The notes: a model not told the origin generated them from the letters alone. Shown: positions 9,154-17,557, numbered from the stretch's first letter. The stretch is DNA of 64,000 bases from CAJFUR01 sp904420575 (GCA_965119745.1 OZ221973.1:744001-808000), one strand, 5' to 3'. Made by a program: numbers and translations.

Positions 9154-9169
9154 GGTTTCACGTGAAACA
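9154..9169. other. parS: parS-type ParB site, distal copy
   Basis: GGTTTCACGTGAAACA matches the 16-bp parS palindrome at 15 of 16 positions (first base differs). It lies upstream of purA, about 36 kb from the other copies. Confidence 0.75.
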
Positions 9170-9199
9170 TGCAGCGGAGTGCCTCGGCGTCAGGCCCCG

Positions 9200-11437
9200 T
9201 CACAACTCTACGATGGTGGCCTGCGGATCGGCTTCTTGAAGGGCGGCCACTATCTCTTCATGACAGGTGAACAGGATGACTTGCCGGCTGGCGGCCAGCT
9301 CTGTCAGGGCTCGGGCGGCCCCGCGGCGGCGGGACGCGTCGAAGTTCACCAAGATGTCGTCAGCCAGAATAGGAATGGCGCGGCCCACGTTGTCGGCCGT
9401 GAGCAACAGAGCGATGCGTAGGCTCAGGTACAGCTGCTGGCACGTGCCGAGCGACAGATGCACCGGCTCGCGCACGTTCTTCACTGCATCGGTGACCTGC
9501 AGCCTGCCTTCCGGCGTCATGGCCACCTTCGCCCAGCGGCCTTCGGTCATGATCTTGAGCAGGCGGCTGGCCTGGCGGTACACCTCCGGCTGGCTTTTGG
9601 ATTCCCAGGCGGCGATGGCAGCTTCCAGCATGCGCTTGGCCAGAAGCAGGCGGGCGTAGTCGCGCGCGCTCTCGTTCTGGCGCGTCCGAACCTGCTGGTA
9701 ACTCAGCTTCAGCTCGTCGAACTCCTTCAGGTGCTTTGCCTGCGTCAGTTCCTGCTTGAGCTCTCCGTAGCGGCGGTTCATGTGTTCGAACGTGTCCAAC
9801 AGGCTGGTTCTTTGCTGCGTGCGGCGCGCTATCTCGGCGTCCAGGGATACCAGCGTGGCGTTGGGGCCCAGATCGATGCGGGCGTAGATACGTTCCTGCT
9901 GCCTCGCCACGTCGGCCAGGCTGTCCTCGATGGCCGAGCGCCGCGCAAGGCAGGCCTGCCTTTTCTGCTCGAACAGGGTGGCATCGGCACGGACATCCTT
10001 CGCCTCATCCAGCAGAGCGCGGGCACGGCGGAGTGATCCGCCGGCTTCGGAAAGGCCCTCCCCGGCCAAGTACGCCCCGATTTGCTCGGCCAGTTCGTCC
10101 TGGTCGGAGCGGCAGGATTCCAGCTTTTTCTGATCCTGCAGCATGACCCAGTGGGCATTTTCCAGACGCTCCGCCCGTTCCTCGTCCGCCTTGCTGGGAC
10201 GGAAAAGCATGACCAGGGCAGCTCCGGCGAGCAGCAGGGCAAACACGATGAGGCCGATGCCCAGCGCCGTGAACGACAGGCTGGTGATATGGCGACCATG
10301 GATGAGTACGGGCACGCCGGCACACAAGAACACGAGCGGAAGCACCACCGAAAGCGCCACCTGCACGCGGCGTTGGCGTCGGGCGCGGTCTTCCGCCTCG
10401 CGCCGGTCGCCCGACTCCAGCAGCGCCTCGTAGGAGGCTTTCGACGCGGCATGGTTCTCCTTGGCGACGTCGACGCGATGGCCGATCTTGGCCTGTTCGT
10501 CCAGGTATGCGTCAATGCGATCGCGCAGTGCGCGGTCTTCCGCGCCGCTCAGGCCCATCAAGGCCGCATCCACGCGGTGCGCCTGCGCCTGCCGCGTCGA
10601 TTCGAGCGACGCCTCTTCCTCGCGCAGACGGTCCCGCTCGGCGATGAACTGGACATGTTCCTCTTCCAGCTTCTGCAGCTTGGCACGGTATGCGCTCAAT
10701 GCCTCGATGCGGTTGTTGAGCTCGTCCAGGCGCTCGTTCAGCTCGTCGCGGCGCGGTTCCAGTTCGTGGAACTCCTTGTCTTGCTGCTTGAAGCGCTCGG
10801 CCTCGTCGGCGGCGAGCGCCATGCGGGCGCGCAATTCGTTCTGGCGCGCGGTCAGGTTCACGATGGAGTGTTCGATGCCAGCCGCACGCGATGTGTACTC
10901 CGCAAGCTGCGCCTGCACGTCCGCCAGGGCGTGTGCCGGCGACGCGCCGGTGCCCGACCCCGCCGTGAGCAGCTTGGCCGTCACGTCGGTGGTGTTGCGC
11001 AGAGAACGCAATTCGTCGCTGGTGAGCGAGAACATGGTCTGGAACGTCTCCTTGTCGATGTCGGCCACCAACGACGCGTCGCCCACCAAGCCATCGGCGT
11101 TCTTCGTGCGCGCGAGCTCGATCTCTTCGGCCTCGCCGAACTCGTTGGAACCATTGGCCTTGTCGGCATCCCCGATGCGATCCCGCGCGAAGAACAGCGA
11201 CCCGGACCGTTCGGCGTTGAGCGGCTTGTAGATGTTGCGGTTCCCGCGCGCCTCTTCCCATCCGAACAGCACGCCGCCCACGAAGGAGGCGAGCGTGGTC
11301 TTGCCTGCCTCGTTGCTGCCGAACACCACGTTGAGATGCGGCGAAAACGGACCCACCACCTCGTTGGTGAAGGCGCCGAAGCTGGTCATCTTGATGAGCT
11401 TGAGGTAGGGTGCTTGCGGGGCGTCGTTGCCGCTCAC
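9200..11437 (-). CDS. YhaN-like SMC/SbcC-type ATPase with two membrane helices
   Basis: A 745-residue ATPase of the AAA/ABC-ATPase coiled-coil type. Walker A is GSNEAGKT at residues 40-47; the C-terminal part has a signature-like LSLGTCQQLYLSLR and a Walker B-like PILADDILVNFD. Long coiled coils at about 185-350 and 420-600 are interrupted by two hydrophobic helices at about 358-380 and 389-412, where SbcC has its zinc hook; B. subtilis YhaN has the same design. The start is GTG 11437, overlapping the stop of the upstream nuclease gene by 4 nt (GTGA), so the two are made together. It is inferred to work with the neighbouring SbcD-like nuclease in processing DNA ends, possibly at the membrane. 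Confidence 0.82.
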   Translation of the reverse strand: MSGNDAPQAPYLKLIKMTSFGAFTNEVVGPFSPHLNVVFGSNEAGKTTLASFVGGVLFGWEEARGNRNIYKPLNAERSGSLFFARDRIGDADKANGSNEFGEAEEIELARTKNADGLVGDASLVADIDKETFQTMFSLTSDELRSLRNTTDVTAKLLTAGSGTGASPAHALADVQAQLAEYTSRAAGIEHSIVNLTARQNELRARMALAADEAERFKQQDKEFHELEPRRDELNERLDELNNRIEALSAYRAKLQKLEEEHVQFIAERDRLREEEASLESTRQAQAHRVDAALMGLSGAEDRALRDRIDAYLDEQAKIGHRVDVAKENHAASKASYEALLESGDRREAEDRARRQRRVQVALSVVLPLVFLCAGVPVLIHGRHITSLSFTALGIGLIVFALLLAGAALVMLFRPSKADEERAERLENAHWVMLQDQKKLESCRSDQDELAEQIGAYLAGEGLSEAGGSLRRARALLDEAKDVRADATLFEQKRQACLARRSAIEDSLADVARQQERIYARIDLGPNATLVSLDAEIARRTQQRTSLLDTFEHMNRRYGELKQELTQAKHLKEFDELKLSYQQVRTRQNESARDYARLLLAKRMLEAAIAAWESKSQPEVYRQASRLLKIMTEGRWAKVAMTPEGRLQVTDAVKNVREPVHLSLGTCQQLYLSLRIALLLTADNVGRAIPILADDILVNFDASRRRGAARALTELAASRQVILFTCHEEIVAALQEADPQATIVEL

Positions 11438-12708
11438 TTGTCCTCACCTCGGCTCAGCAGGTCGAGCACCAGGCTTTCCGCTTCTTCCGCCAAGCGGTCG
11501 ATGCGCTTTGCATAGGCGCTTGGCAGCTGGATGTTCTTCTTCAAGAACTCTTCCTGCACGTAGGCGATAGCCTCGTCGCGGTTGGCACGCACGGCTTCGG
11601 AGGCCTGCAAGAACACGGCCGGGAACAGACCTTCGCGGCGCAGCGCCTCAACGTCGCGCGGGCACGTGGTCTGGTCGACAAGCGCGTCGCAGAAAAACGC
11701 CGTGTAGGAGTCGTTGATGTTGGCGCGCAAGTCTTCCAACACGCCTGGGCGCGCAAGCACGGCATGCAGCGGCGTCATGCCGGTGAGCGTGATGCGCGTG
11801 CACATCTCTTCGCAGCGCGCGCGGCCGTTCACGCGGAACAACTCGCGGGTGATCTTGTCCGTCACCTCGGGAAGGTTCGCGCAGTCGGCGATGTCCACGT
11901 CCATGCACTGCCACACCACGCTGGCGGTGGGAACGAACTCCACAGCGTTGGGCGCGCCTTTCTTCAGCGTGACCAGGTTCACGCCGCGCTCGCCCGTCTC
12001 TTTGATGTCGCGACCCTGGATGCAGCCCGAAAACGCCAGACGGGGATCGTTCTCGGGCGTGGCATAGCGCATATGAATGTGCCCGAGCGCCCAATAGTCG
12101 AACCCTGCGCGCATAAGCACCGCCGGATCGGTGGGCGCCTTGACGGGATCCAAATCCAGCCCGGTATGTAGCACGCCCACGCCATATGGCGCCGCGGCCG
12201 CACGCTCCCCCAGCGCGCGCACGGCTTCGGCGCGCGTGACGCCTTCCGCGATGTTCTCGTCGGCGGGCCACGTCTGGTTATAGTAGCCCCGGCCGCCCAA
12301 CACGCAGATAGGTTCACCATCGCGTTCGTACAGCGCAAAGCTGGGACGGTCCGCCGCGAACATGGTGGTGTTGGAAGGCAGCGCGAAGAAATCGTGCTGC
12401 CACGACGTGTAGGGGTCGTGGTTGCCCGTACACAGGTACACCGGGATGCCGGCTTCTTCCAGACGCTTCAAGCCGTCGAAGAAGTGCAGGTAGTCGCCGT
12501 AGGAAGCGCGAGCGGAATCGAATATGTCCCCCGCTATGACCACGAAGTCCACGTTATGGCGCAAAGCCGTGTCGACCACGCGGTCGTAAGCTTCGGGAAT
12601 GGCGTCGAGCAGCCGGTCTGCCCAGGCGTCCGAAAGCGCGCGCAGCCCACGAAACGGAGCCCCCAGGTGGAGGTCTGCCGCATGGATGAATGTCAACGGG
12701 GAGGCCAT
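11434..12708 (-). CDS. YhaO/SbcD-like metallophosphoesterase nuclease
   Basis: A 424-residue calcineurin-like phosphoesterase with Mre11/SbcD motifs in order: HAADLHLG, AGDIFD, TGNHDP and GHIHMRY. These provide the two-metal site. Length and C-terminal helical region fit YhaO/SbcD-type DNA exonucleases rather than small phosphatases. It overlaps the ATPase gene by 4 nt, forming a nuclease-ATPase pair. The start at ATG 12708 is chosen from the family N-terminus; upstream codons would overlap the dnaB 3' end. No clear ribosome-binding site precedes it, so the exact start is less certain. Its probable role is trimming DNA ends or hairpins in repair. Confidence 0.85.
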   Translation of the reverse strand: MASPLTFIHAADLHLGAPFRGLRALSDAWADRLLDAIPEAYDRVVDTALRHNVDFVVIAGDIFDSARASYGDYLHFFDGLKRLEEAGIPVYLCTGNHDPYTSWQHDFFALPSNTTMFAADRPSFALYERDGEPICVLGGRGYYNQTWPADENIAEGVTRAEAVRALGERAAAAPYGVGVLHTGLDLDPVKAPTDPAVLMRAGFDYWALGHIHMRYATPENDPRLAFSGCIQGRDIKETGERGVNLVTLKKGAPNAVEFVPTASVVWQCMDVDIADCANLPEVTDKITRELFRVNGRARCEEMCTRITLTGMTPLHAVLARPGVLEDLRANINDSYTAFFCDALVDQTTCPRDVEALRREGLFPAVFLQASEAVRANRDEAIAYVQEEFLKKNIQLPSAYAKRIDRLAEEAESLVLDLLSRGEDK

Positions 12709-12745
12709 GGATGCCAGTGTACCGCGAAACCGCCGCGCGTGACCA

Positions 12746-14164
12746 TCACGCGTAGCCGGCTGCGCGCGAATCGTCAATAAAGTCCATGAAGCGCGTGTAT
12801 TCGGGATTGAACGCCAACGGGATGTCCTTCGTGGGGCCGTTGCGGTGCTTGGCCACGATGAGCTCGGCCGTTCCCAAGTCAGGACGGCCTTCGCTTTCCG
12901 CCTCTATCTCGTCCATGCTGCGGTCGATGAACATGACGATGTCGGCGTCCTGTTCGATGGAACCGGACTCACGCAGGTCGGAAAGCATGGGACGCTTCTT
13001 GCCGCGCATCTCCACCGCGCGCGAGAGCTGCGACAGCGCGATGACGGGCATGTCCATCTCCTTCGCAAGCACCTTGAGGCCGCGCGAGATCTCGCCGACC
13101 TCGACGGCGCGGTTGCCGTCGCGGCGGGTCTGAGGGGGCTGCATGAGCTGCAGGTAGTCAACGATGATGAGGCCCTTGCCCTGGGCCTTGCGCAGTTCGC
13201 GGCGCGCCTTCGCGCGTGCTTCCAGGATGGAGAGACCGGGCGAGTCGTCGATGTACAGGTCCAACTTGGAAAGCACGTTCGTGGCGTCGGCGATGGCGCC
13301 CCAGTCCCCCTCGGATATGAAGCCGCCGCGAATCTTGGACAGGCTCACGCGCGCCTCGGCGCACAGGATACGCTGCACCAGCTGTTCCGCGCTCATTTCC
13401 AGCGAGAAGAAGGCCACGGCCGCACCAGACTTGGCGGCGTTCACCGCCAGGTTGAGCGCGAACGAGGTCTTGCCCACGCCAGGACGAGCAGCCAGGATGA
13501 CGAGATCCCCGCCACGGAAGCCGTGGAACAGGGCATCCGCATCCTTGAAGCCCGAAGGCACACCGGCCATGTGATCGCGCTGTTCGGACAGGCGCGTGAG
13601 CTCTTCGAAGGCGTCCACCAAAAGCGTGTCCATCTTGGCGAACGTGGAGGAGACGCGTTTCTCCGTGACGTTGAACAGGGTCTTTTCAGCTTCCTCCACC
13701 ACCTGGTTCAGGTCGTCGGGCGCGTCGTAGGCGAGCGCGTTGATCTGCGCGGCGGCATAGATGAGCTCGCGCAGGATGGCGGTGCGCTTCACGATTTCAG
13801 CGTGGTTCTGCCAGTTGGTGAGCGCGAAGGTGTTGTCGGCAAGGTCCACCAGGTAGGTCTTGCCGCCGACGGCCTCCAATTGGCCGGACGCGTTCAGCGT
13901 GTCGGCAAGCGAGATCTGGTCGACAGGAATGCGGCGGATGTTCAGGTCGCACACGGCTTCGAAGATGATGCGGTGAGCAGGGCGGAAGAAGTATTCCGGT
14001 TTGAGCTTGAGGATGAGTTCCTCCACCGCCTCCCCGTTCAGCATGCAGGCCGCCAGCACCGATTCCTCGGCCTCGATGTTCTGCGGGAGGGGCTTGTTCC
14101 GCGCGCTGCTTTGCGCGGACTGGGAGAAATCGGGCTTTTTGATAATGGCGTTGCTGGCCGGCAT
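12746..14164 (-). CDS. dnaB: Replicative DNA helicase DnaB
   Basis: A 472-residue hexameric 5'-3' helicase of the replication fork. The N-terminal domain (about residues 25-130) contains PQNIEAEESVLAACML; the RecA-like domain has Walker A ARPGVGKTSFALN, the FSLEMS segment, Walker B LIIVDYLQLM, SQLSRAVE and DLRESGSIEQDAD. There is no intein. The start at 14164 has GAGGA 8 nt upstream; 18 extra codons upstream lack family similarity. It follows rplI on the same strand, but a hairpin and DnaA-box-like sequences lie in the 246-nt gap, so it may have its own promoter. Confidence 0.97.
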   Translation of the reverse strand: MPASNAIIKKPDFSQSAQSSARNKPLPQNIEAEESVLAACMLNGEAVEELILKLKPEYFFRPAHRIIFEAVCDLNIRRIPVDQISLADTLNASGQLEAVGGKTYLVDLADNTFALTNWQNHAEIVKRTAILRELIYAAAQINALAYDAPDDLNQVVEEAEKTLFNVTEKRVSSTFAKMDTLLVDAFEELTRLSEQRDHMAGVPSGFKDADALFHGFRGGDLVILAARPGVGKTSFALNLAVNAAKSGAAVAFFSLEMSAEQLVQRILCAEARVSLSKIRGGFISEGDWGAIADATNVLSKLDLYIDDSPGLSILEARAKARRELRKAQGKGLIIVDYLQLMQPPQTRRDGNRAVEVGEISRGLKVLAKEMDMPVIALSQLSRAVEMRGKKRPMLSDLRESGSIEQDADIVMFIDRSMDEIEAESEGRPDLGTAELIVAKHRNGPTKDIPLAFNPEYTRFMDFIDDSRAAGYA

Positions 14165-14270
14165 ACGATGGGTCCTCACGCTTTCGGTCCAATGGTTTCG
14201 CCGACTATGGTACCCCATCTATATCCGCAGGTCACTCACAATTTTCTTCATCAAAAACACGCATGGGCGG

Positions 14271-14359
14271 TTATCCACCACTGCGAAGAAACCCCCTTCG
14301 CCCACCATCCGGGGCAAAGGGGGTTTTCCACTGTTTCCACAGCCCGAGGCTGTGGATAA
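14271..14359. other. Cluster of DnaA-box-like 9-mers upstream of dnaB
   Basis: Four boxes lie within 89 bp: TTATCCACC (14271-14279), TTTTCCACT (14324-14332), GTTTCCACA (14333-14341) and, on the minus strand, a perfect TTATCCACA (14359-14351). The last two form the arms of a short hairpin (CCACAGCC/GGCTGTGG). The cluster lies between rplI and dnaB, about 30 kb from oriC. Confidence 0.5.
14289..14327 (-). terminator. Hairpin after the rpsF-rplI unit
   Basis: AAACCCCCTT (14289-14298) pairs with AAGGGGGTTT (14317-14326), extended by an inner GCCC/GGGC pairing. Read on the minus strand it is followed by TTTCTTC, so it probably ends the rpsF-ssb-rpsR-rplI transcript before dnaB. Confidence 0.55.
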
Positions 14360-14410
14360 AGTTTTTTTGACATGTGGGGCCTGCTCCTGCTTAAGAGCGG
14401 GCCTGTGCGC

Positions 14411-14977
14411 TTATTCGGCGGCTTCCGTTTCGGCGGCCGCTTCGGCCGCTTCTTCGGCGGCTTCCGCAGCTTCCACCGCTTCTGCGACCTCGGCAGCGGC
14501 CTCAGGCTCGGCAGGAGCGGCCTGCTCTTCGCCCTCGCCCACCACGCGCACCTTGATGGTGCCCTTGATGTCGCGGTAGATGGAAACGGTCACTTCGTGC
14601 TCGCCGGCCGTCTTGATGGGCTTGCCCAACTCGATGCGGCGCTTGTCGACGTCGATGTCGGCCTGCTCCTTGCACGTATCGGCGATCATCTGCGTGGTCA
14701 CCGATCCGAACAGCTGGCCTTCGTCGCCCACCTGGGCAACCACCTTGACGGTCGCCTTCTCCAGGGCTTCCTTCATCTTGGCGGCATCCTCCAGGCGCGT
14801 TTCTTCGCGCTTGGCGATGTTGTGCTTGCGCTGCTCGAGCTGCTTCAGGTTGCCCTTGGTCGCCTTGATGGCGAGGCCTTCGGTGAGCAGATAGTTGTTG
14901 GCAAAACCGTCGGCCACGTCAATGACGTCGCCTTCGCCGCCTTTGCCTTTCAATTCCTGCAAAAGGATGACTTTCAT
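14411..14977 (-). CDS. rplI: 50S ribosomal protein L9
   Basis: A 188-residue L9. It begins MKVILLQELKGKGGEGDVIDV with the conserved DGFANNYLL motif, then the long connecting helix and a C-terminal rRNA-binding domain. L9 is usually about 150 residues; here a low-complexity Ala/Glu tail of roughly 40 residues follows. The start at 14977 has AAGGAGG 4 nt upstream. It is last in the rpsF-ssb-rpsR-rplI order common in many bacteria. Confidence 0.97.
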   Translation of the reverse strand: MKVILLQELKGKGGEGDVIDVADGFANNYLLTEGLAIKATKGNLKQLEQRKHNIAKREETRLEDAAKMKEALEKATVKVVAQVGDEGQLFGSVTTQMIADTCKEQADIDVDKRRIELGKPIKTAGEHEVTVSIYRDIKGTIKVRVVGEGEEQAAPAEPEAAAEVAEAVEAAEAAEEAAEAAAETEAAE

Positions 14978-14990
14978 GGTACCTCCTTGC

Positions 14991-15251
14991 CTAGCGGTTG
15001 CGGCGGTCGCCGCGGCCGCTGATGGCGGGAACCGCATACGGCATCAAGGCCATTTCGCGCGCGCGCTTCACGGCGTTCGCGATGTCGCGCTGGTGCTGGG
15101 TGCAGGCACCCGTCACGCGGCGCGGCTTGATCTTGCCGCGATCGGTCACGTATTTGCGCAGCATCTGAGTGTCTTTGTAGTCGACGTACTGCACTTCGTC
15201 CTTGCAGAACTGGCAGTACTTGCGACGCGGCTGCTTCGCGTAATCGGACAT
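14991..15251 (-). CDS. rpsR: 30S ribosomal protein S18
   Basis: An 86-residue S18 with the conserved core DYKDTQMLRKYVTDRGKI and the RRVTGAC.QHQR segment. It keeps Cys residues in YCQFC near the N-terminus and GAC later, resembling the zinc-type (C+) S18. It binds 16S rRNA together with S6, encoded two genes upstream. ssb lies 22 nt upstream and rplI 13 nt downstream. An AGAGG-type ribosome-binding site precedes the ATG. Confidence 0.97.
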   Translation of the reverse strand: MSDYAKQPRRKYCQFCKDEVQYVDYKDTQMLRKYVTDRGKIKPRRVTGACTQHQRDIANAVKRAREMALMPYAVPAISGRGDRRNR

Positions 15252-15273
15252 TTCCTAACCTCTTTCGTGTCGC

Positions 15274-15723
15274 TTAGAACGGGATGTCTTCGTCATAGAC
15301 CGAAGAAGAGGCATCGACCATCGGAGCGGCCACCACCGGTGCGGACGTCGGCGCGGAATAGCCGCCGGCATTGCCGCCGTACGAGGAATCGCTGTTGCGG
15401 CTGGACATGAACTCCAGCTCGTCCACGATCACCTCGATCTTGGAACGCTTCTGGCCGTCGCGCTCCCACTGGCTCCAGCGCAGCTTCCCCTCGATGGACA
15501 CCTTGGTGCCCTTGGAAAGGTAGCGCGACAGGCTCTCGGCGCGGGCCCCGAACATCGTGCAGTCGATGAAGTTGGGGTAGTCCTCCCACTCCCCCGTCTG
15601 CTGGTTCTTGCGGCGGTCGTTCACCGCCACGCCGAAGCCCAGCACGGGCAGGCCGCCCGCCGTGGAGCGCAGTTCGGGATCGCGCGTCAGGTTCCCGCTG
15701 ATGATGACTCGGTTAATGCTCAT
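15274..15723 (-). CDS. ssb: Single-stranded DNA-binding protein
   Basis: A 149-residue SSB. The OB fold covers about residues 1-105 (NRVIISGNLTRDPELR, NFIDCTMFGARAE, KGTKVSIEGKLRW), followed by a Gly/Ser/Ala-rich linker and the acidic tip DEDIPF that docks replication and repair partners. AGAGG lies upstream of the ATG. Its place between rpsF and rpsR is the common bacterial arrangement. Confidence 0.97.
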   Translation of the reverse strand: MSINRVIISGNLTRDPELRSTAGGLPVLGFGVAVNDRRKNQQTGEWEDYPNFIDCTMFGARAESLSRYLSKGTKVSIEGKLRWSQWERDGQKRSKIEVIVDELEFMSSRNSDSSYGGNAGGYSAPTSAPVVAAPMVDASSSVYDEDIPF

Positions 15724-15780
15724 AACAACCTCTTCTCATGCTGGGCGGCGCAGGTTTGCTGCACCGTCCTCATTTCTTCC

Positions 15781-16074
15781 TTAGTCGCGATCCGTGCGCT
15801 TCACGATCATGTGACGCACCACAGCATCGGTGATGCGCAGAACGCGATCGAGTTCAGCAACGTTTTCGGGATTCGCGTGGAAATCGATGAGAGTGTAGTC
15901 ACCGTCGGTCAGACCATTGATCTCGTAAGCGAGTTTGCGCTTGCCCCACACGTCGACGTTGTCCACCGTGCCCTTGCCATCGGCGATCGTGGTCTCGATA
16001 CGCTTCATAACGGCGGCGCGGGAATCTTCGTCGATAGACGGAGCGACAAAAAACAGCAGTTCATAAGCCTTCAT
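15781..16074 (-). CDS. rpsF: 30S ribosomal protein S6
   Basis: A 97-residue S6 beginning MKAYELLFFVAPS, with the WGKRKLAYEINGLTDGDY segment typical of the family. It binds 16S rRNA as a heterodimer with S18. AAAGGAGGTG gives a very strong ribosome-binding site. It is first in the rpsF-ssb-rpsR-rplI unit; a hairpin in its leader may be an autoregulatory site. Confidence 0.97.
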   Translation of the reverse strand: MKAYELLFFVAPSIDEDSRAAVMKRIETTIADGKGTVDNVDVWGKRKLAYEINGLTDGDYTLIDFHANPENVAELDRVLRITDAVVRHMIVKRTDRD

Positions 16075-16099
16075 CAGCTCACCTCCTTTGGACTGTACG

Positions 16100-16133
16100 G
16101 CTTCGGGGCTGGTGAAGGCAGACTACCCGAAGC
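16100..16133 (-). promoter_or_regulatory. Hairpin in the rpsF leader, possible S6:S18 site
   Basis: On the minus strand GCTTCGGG (16133-16126) and CCCGAAGC (16107-16100) form an 8-bp stem with an 18-nt loop just before the rpsF ribosome-binding site. Many bacteria have an S6:S18-binding RNA here; the family match was not tested. Confidence 0.35.
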
Positions 16134-16146
16134 AGGATTAGCCCGC

Positions 16147-16281
16147 CTATTCTAGCAGAGCGCTTACCGCCTCGGCAAGGTGAACTTTTCCCGTCACCTT
16201 AACCACACACCCATCGACAAGGCCTGCCTCGTCCATGCGCCGCGGCCCTTCGTTGCCGAACTTTTCCTTTGACTGCATCAT
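16147..16281 (-). CDS. Possible 44-residue small protein upstream of rpsF
   Basis: A short frame starts with ATG ATG at 16281, preceded by GGAAGG at good spacing, and ends at 16147. The peptide (MMQSKEKFGNEGPRRMDEAG..., ending AEAVSALLE) is hydrophilic with a GLVDGCVVKVTG stretch. Codon third positions look fairly coding-like, but no family was recognised and the rpsF promoter overlaps its end. It could be a real small protein or chance. Confidence 0.3.
   Translation of the reverse strand: MMQSKEKFGNEGPRRMDEAGLVDGCVVKVTGKVHLAEAVSALLE
16149..16178 (-). promoter_or_regulatory. Promoter of rpsF operon
   Basis: Read on the minus strand: -35 TTGCCG (16178-16173), 18-nt spacer, -10 TAGAAT (16154-16149) with an extended TGC before it. 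It lies 75 nt upstream of rpsF, giving a leader that contains the hairpin at 16100-16133. Confidence 0.55.
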
Positions 16282-16690
16282 AGCGACGCCTTCCAGCAAA
16301 ACCATGGCAGGATTCCAGCAGATCGATAGGCGCAATCCAACAGCGATGGCGGTTCTTCGCCGCCAAAAAGGACGTGGCGACCCGTCGACGGGTCGCCACG
16401 TTTCAAGCGCCGATTCGTGCGGTCTTCGCCGAAAACTCGCCGCGAAGCCACCGGAATCCAGCAGTTTTCCAGCACGGATCCAGCAAGGTTGACGGGCGCG
16501 GGGCGCGAAGGCGCGCTGCCGAGCCGAGCAGGGGCGCACCACCGAGCCGAGCGCGAGGCGCAGGTGCGCGGGCGCGGGAGATGCGGCGCAAGGACATCAA
16601 GCATGCATAAGGACGCAGGGCTCCACGTATGCGGGCGCGGCCTCTTGATGCGCGCGAGGCCAGATGCAAGCGAAGTGCGGCAGACGTCCT
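16282..16690. other. 409-nt intergenic stretch, low-complexity GC with a perfect palindrome
   Basis: No convincing gene is seen. The stretch holds a 30-bp perfect palindrome (16372-16401) and, at about 16480-16590, repetitive GC-rich sequence with recurring GCCGAGC-type words. Confidence 0.5.
16372..16401. repeat. Perfect 30-bp palindrome
   Basis: Every base of 16372-16386 pairs with 16387-16401; the centre is GTCGAC. On the minus strand it is followed by CCTTTTTGG, so it might serve as a terminator for transcription coming from 17227, although the absence of a loop is unusual. Confidence 0.7.
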
Positions 16691-17227
16691 TTATTCGGCT
16701 TCGTCCTCGGCAGGCTCTTCTTCGAACTCGTCTTCGTCAAGATACTTGCCGTCGATATCCTCTTCGTCGTATTCGCTCGCGTCCTTGAGATCGGCCATGT
16801 AGTTCGGCGCCTCGCCGATGTAGGCCGGCTCTTCTTCGAAGGTCGCTTCGCCCTCGTCGTTCACGGAGTACAGGTAGCCGACGGCATATCCTTCGTCCTC
16901 GCCGGGCACGCCGCCCTCGGCGATGAGGGCATCCTTCGTCCCGTCGTCGATTTCCACGTAGCCGTCATAGCACAGCGCATAGGCCTCGGCGCCGCGTGCG
17001 CCTTCCACGGTGTGGCGCGCATACCCAAAGCATTCCTCGGCCGAATCGCCCGGATGCGACTCGATGAACAGGTTCTCCTTCACGACGAGCGCCGTGAAAG
17101 GCACCACGTCGGATCCTTGCTCCATCTTTTCCTTGGCCTCGTCAAGCGCGAACAGCAGCACCTTCTCCAGAATCTCGGGAATCTCGGGCACCTCTTCGGC
17201 GGTGGTCTCAACAGTGCGGTCAGCCAT
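16691..17227 (-). CDS. Acidic protein of unknown function (178 aa)
   Basis: A soluble, strongly acidic protein with no membrane segment or signal peptide. The core, about residues 12-130, includes an amphipathic helix (PEILEKVLLFALDEAKEKM) and alternating short strands (FTALVVKENLFIE, EAYALCYDGYVEIDDG); the last 35 residues are mostly Asp/Glu. No family was recognised. The ATG at 17227 is chosen over a GTG at 17257 because GAGGA lies 7 nt upstream. It stands alone, divergent from the tRNA-Ser genes. Confidence 0.75.
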   Translation of the reverse strand: MADRTVETTAEEVPEIPEILEKVLLFALDEAKEKMEQGSDVVPFTALVVKENLFIESHPGDSAEECFGYARHTVEGARGAEAYALCYDGYVEIDDGTKDALIAEGGVPGEDEGYAVGYLYSVNDEGEATFEEEPAYIGEAPNYMADLKDASEYDEEDIDGKYLDEDEFEEEPAEDEAE

Positions 17228-17528
17228 GGCTTCGTCCTCGTTCGTTCTTTCTGCCACTTCTTACGCAGTGGCCGCGTACATGCGTGATCGGTCGTCCGTC
17301 CTGCGTCAAAGGGGCAGGACATGCTAAGTGTATGCTTTGTCGGCTCAGGAAGCACGTGCGGTTCGGTTATTCGGCGTATCTCCAAAAGAAGGCGGGGCCG
17401 TAGGGGGGGGTTCGGCGGGAGTCGCGAGAAGACGAGGGCCGCGCAGGGATTCGAGGTAACCACGCAGGGCGCTCGGCGGGGGCGCCCAACCCTTTCTTCT
17501 GAAATTTTGCGGGGATGGATTTCTTTGC
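17228..17528. other. Intergenic stretch between acidic protein and tRNA-Ser
   Basis: No gene is supported. A TACACT sequence near 17324-17330 on the minus strand may be the -10 of the acidic-protein gene; the rest is GC-rich with a run of seven G at about 17404. Confidence 0.4.
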
Positions 17529-17557
17529 TTGTGAGCGCTTTAGGGCTGTTGTATACT
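17529..17557 (+). promoter_or_regulatory. Promoter of tRNA-Ser genes
   Basis: TTGTGA (17529-17534), 17-nt spacer, TATACT (17552-17557), 46 nt before the first tRNA-Ser. Spacing and -10 are close to consensus. Confidence 0.65.
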
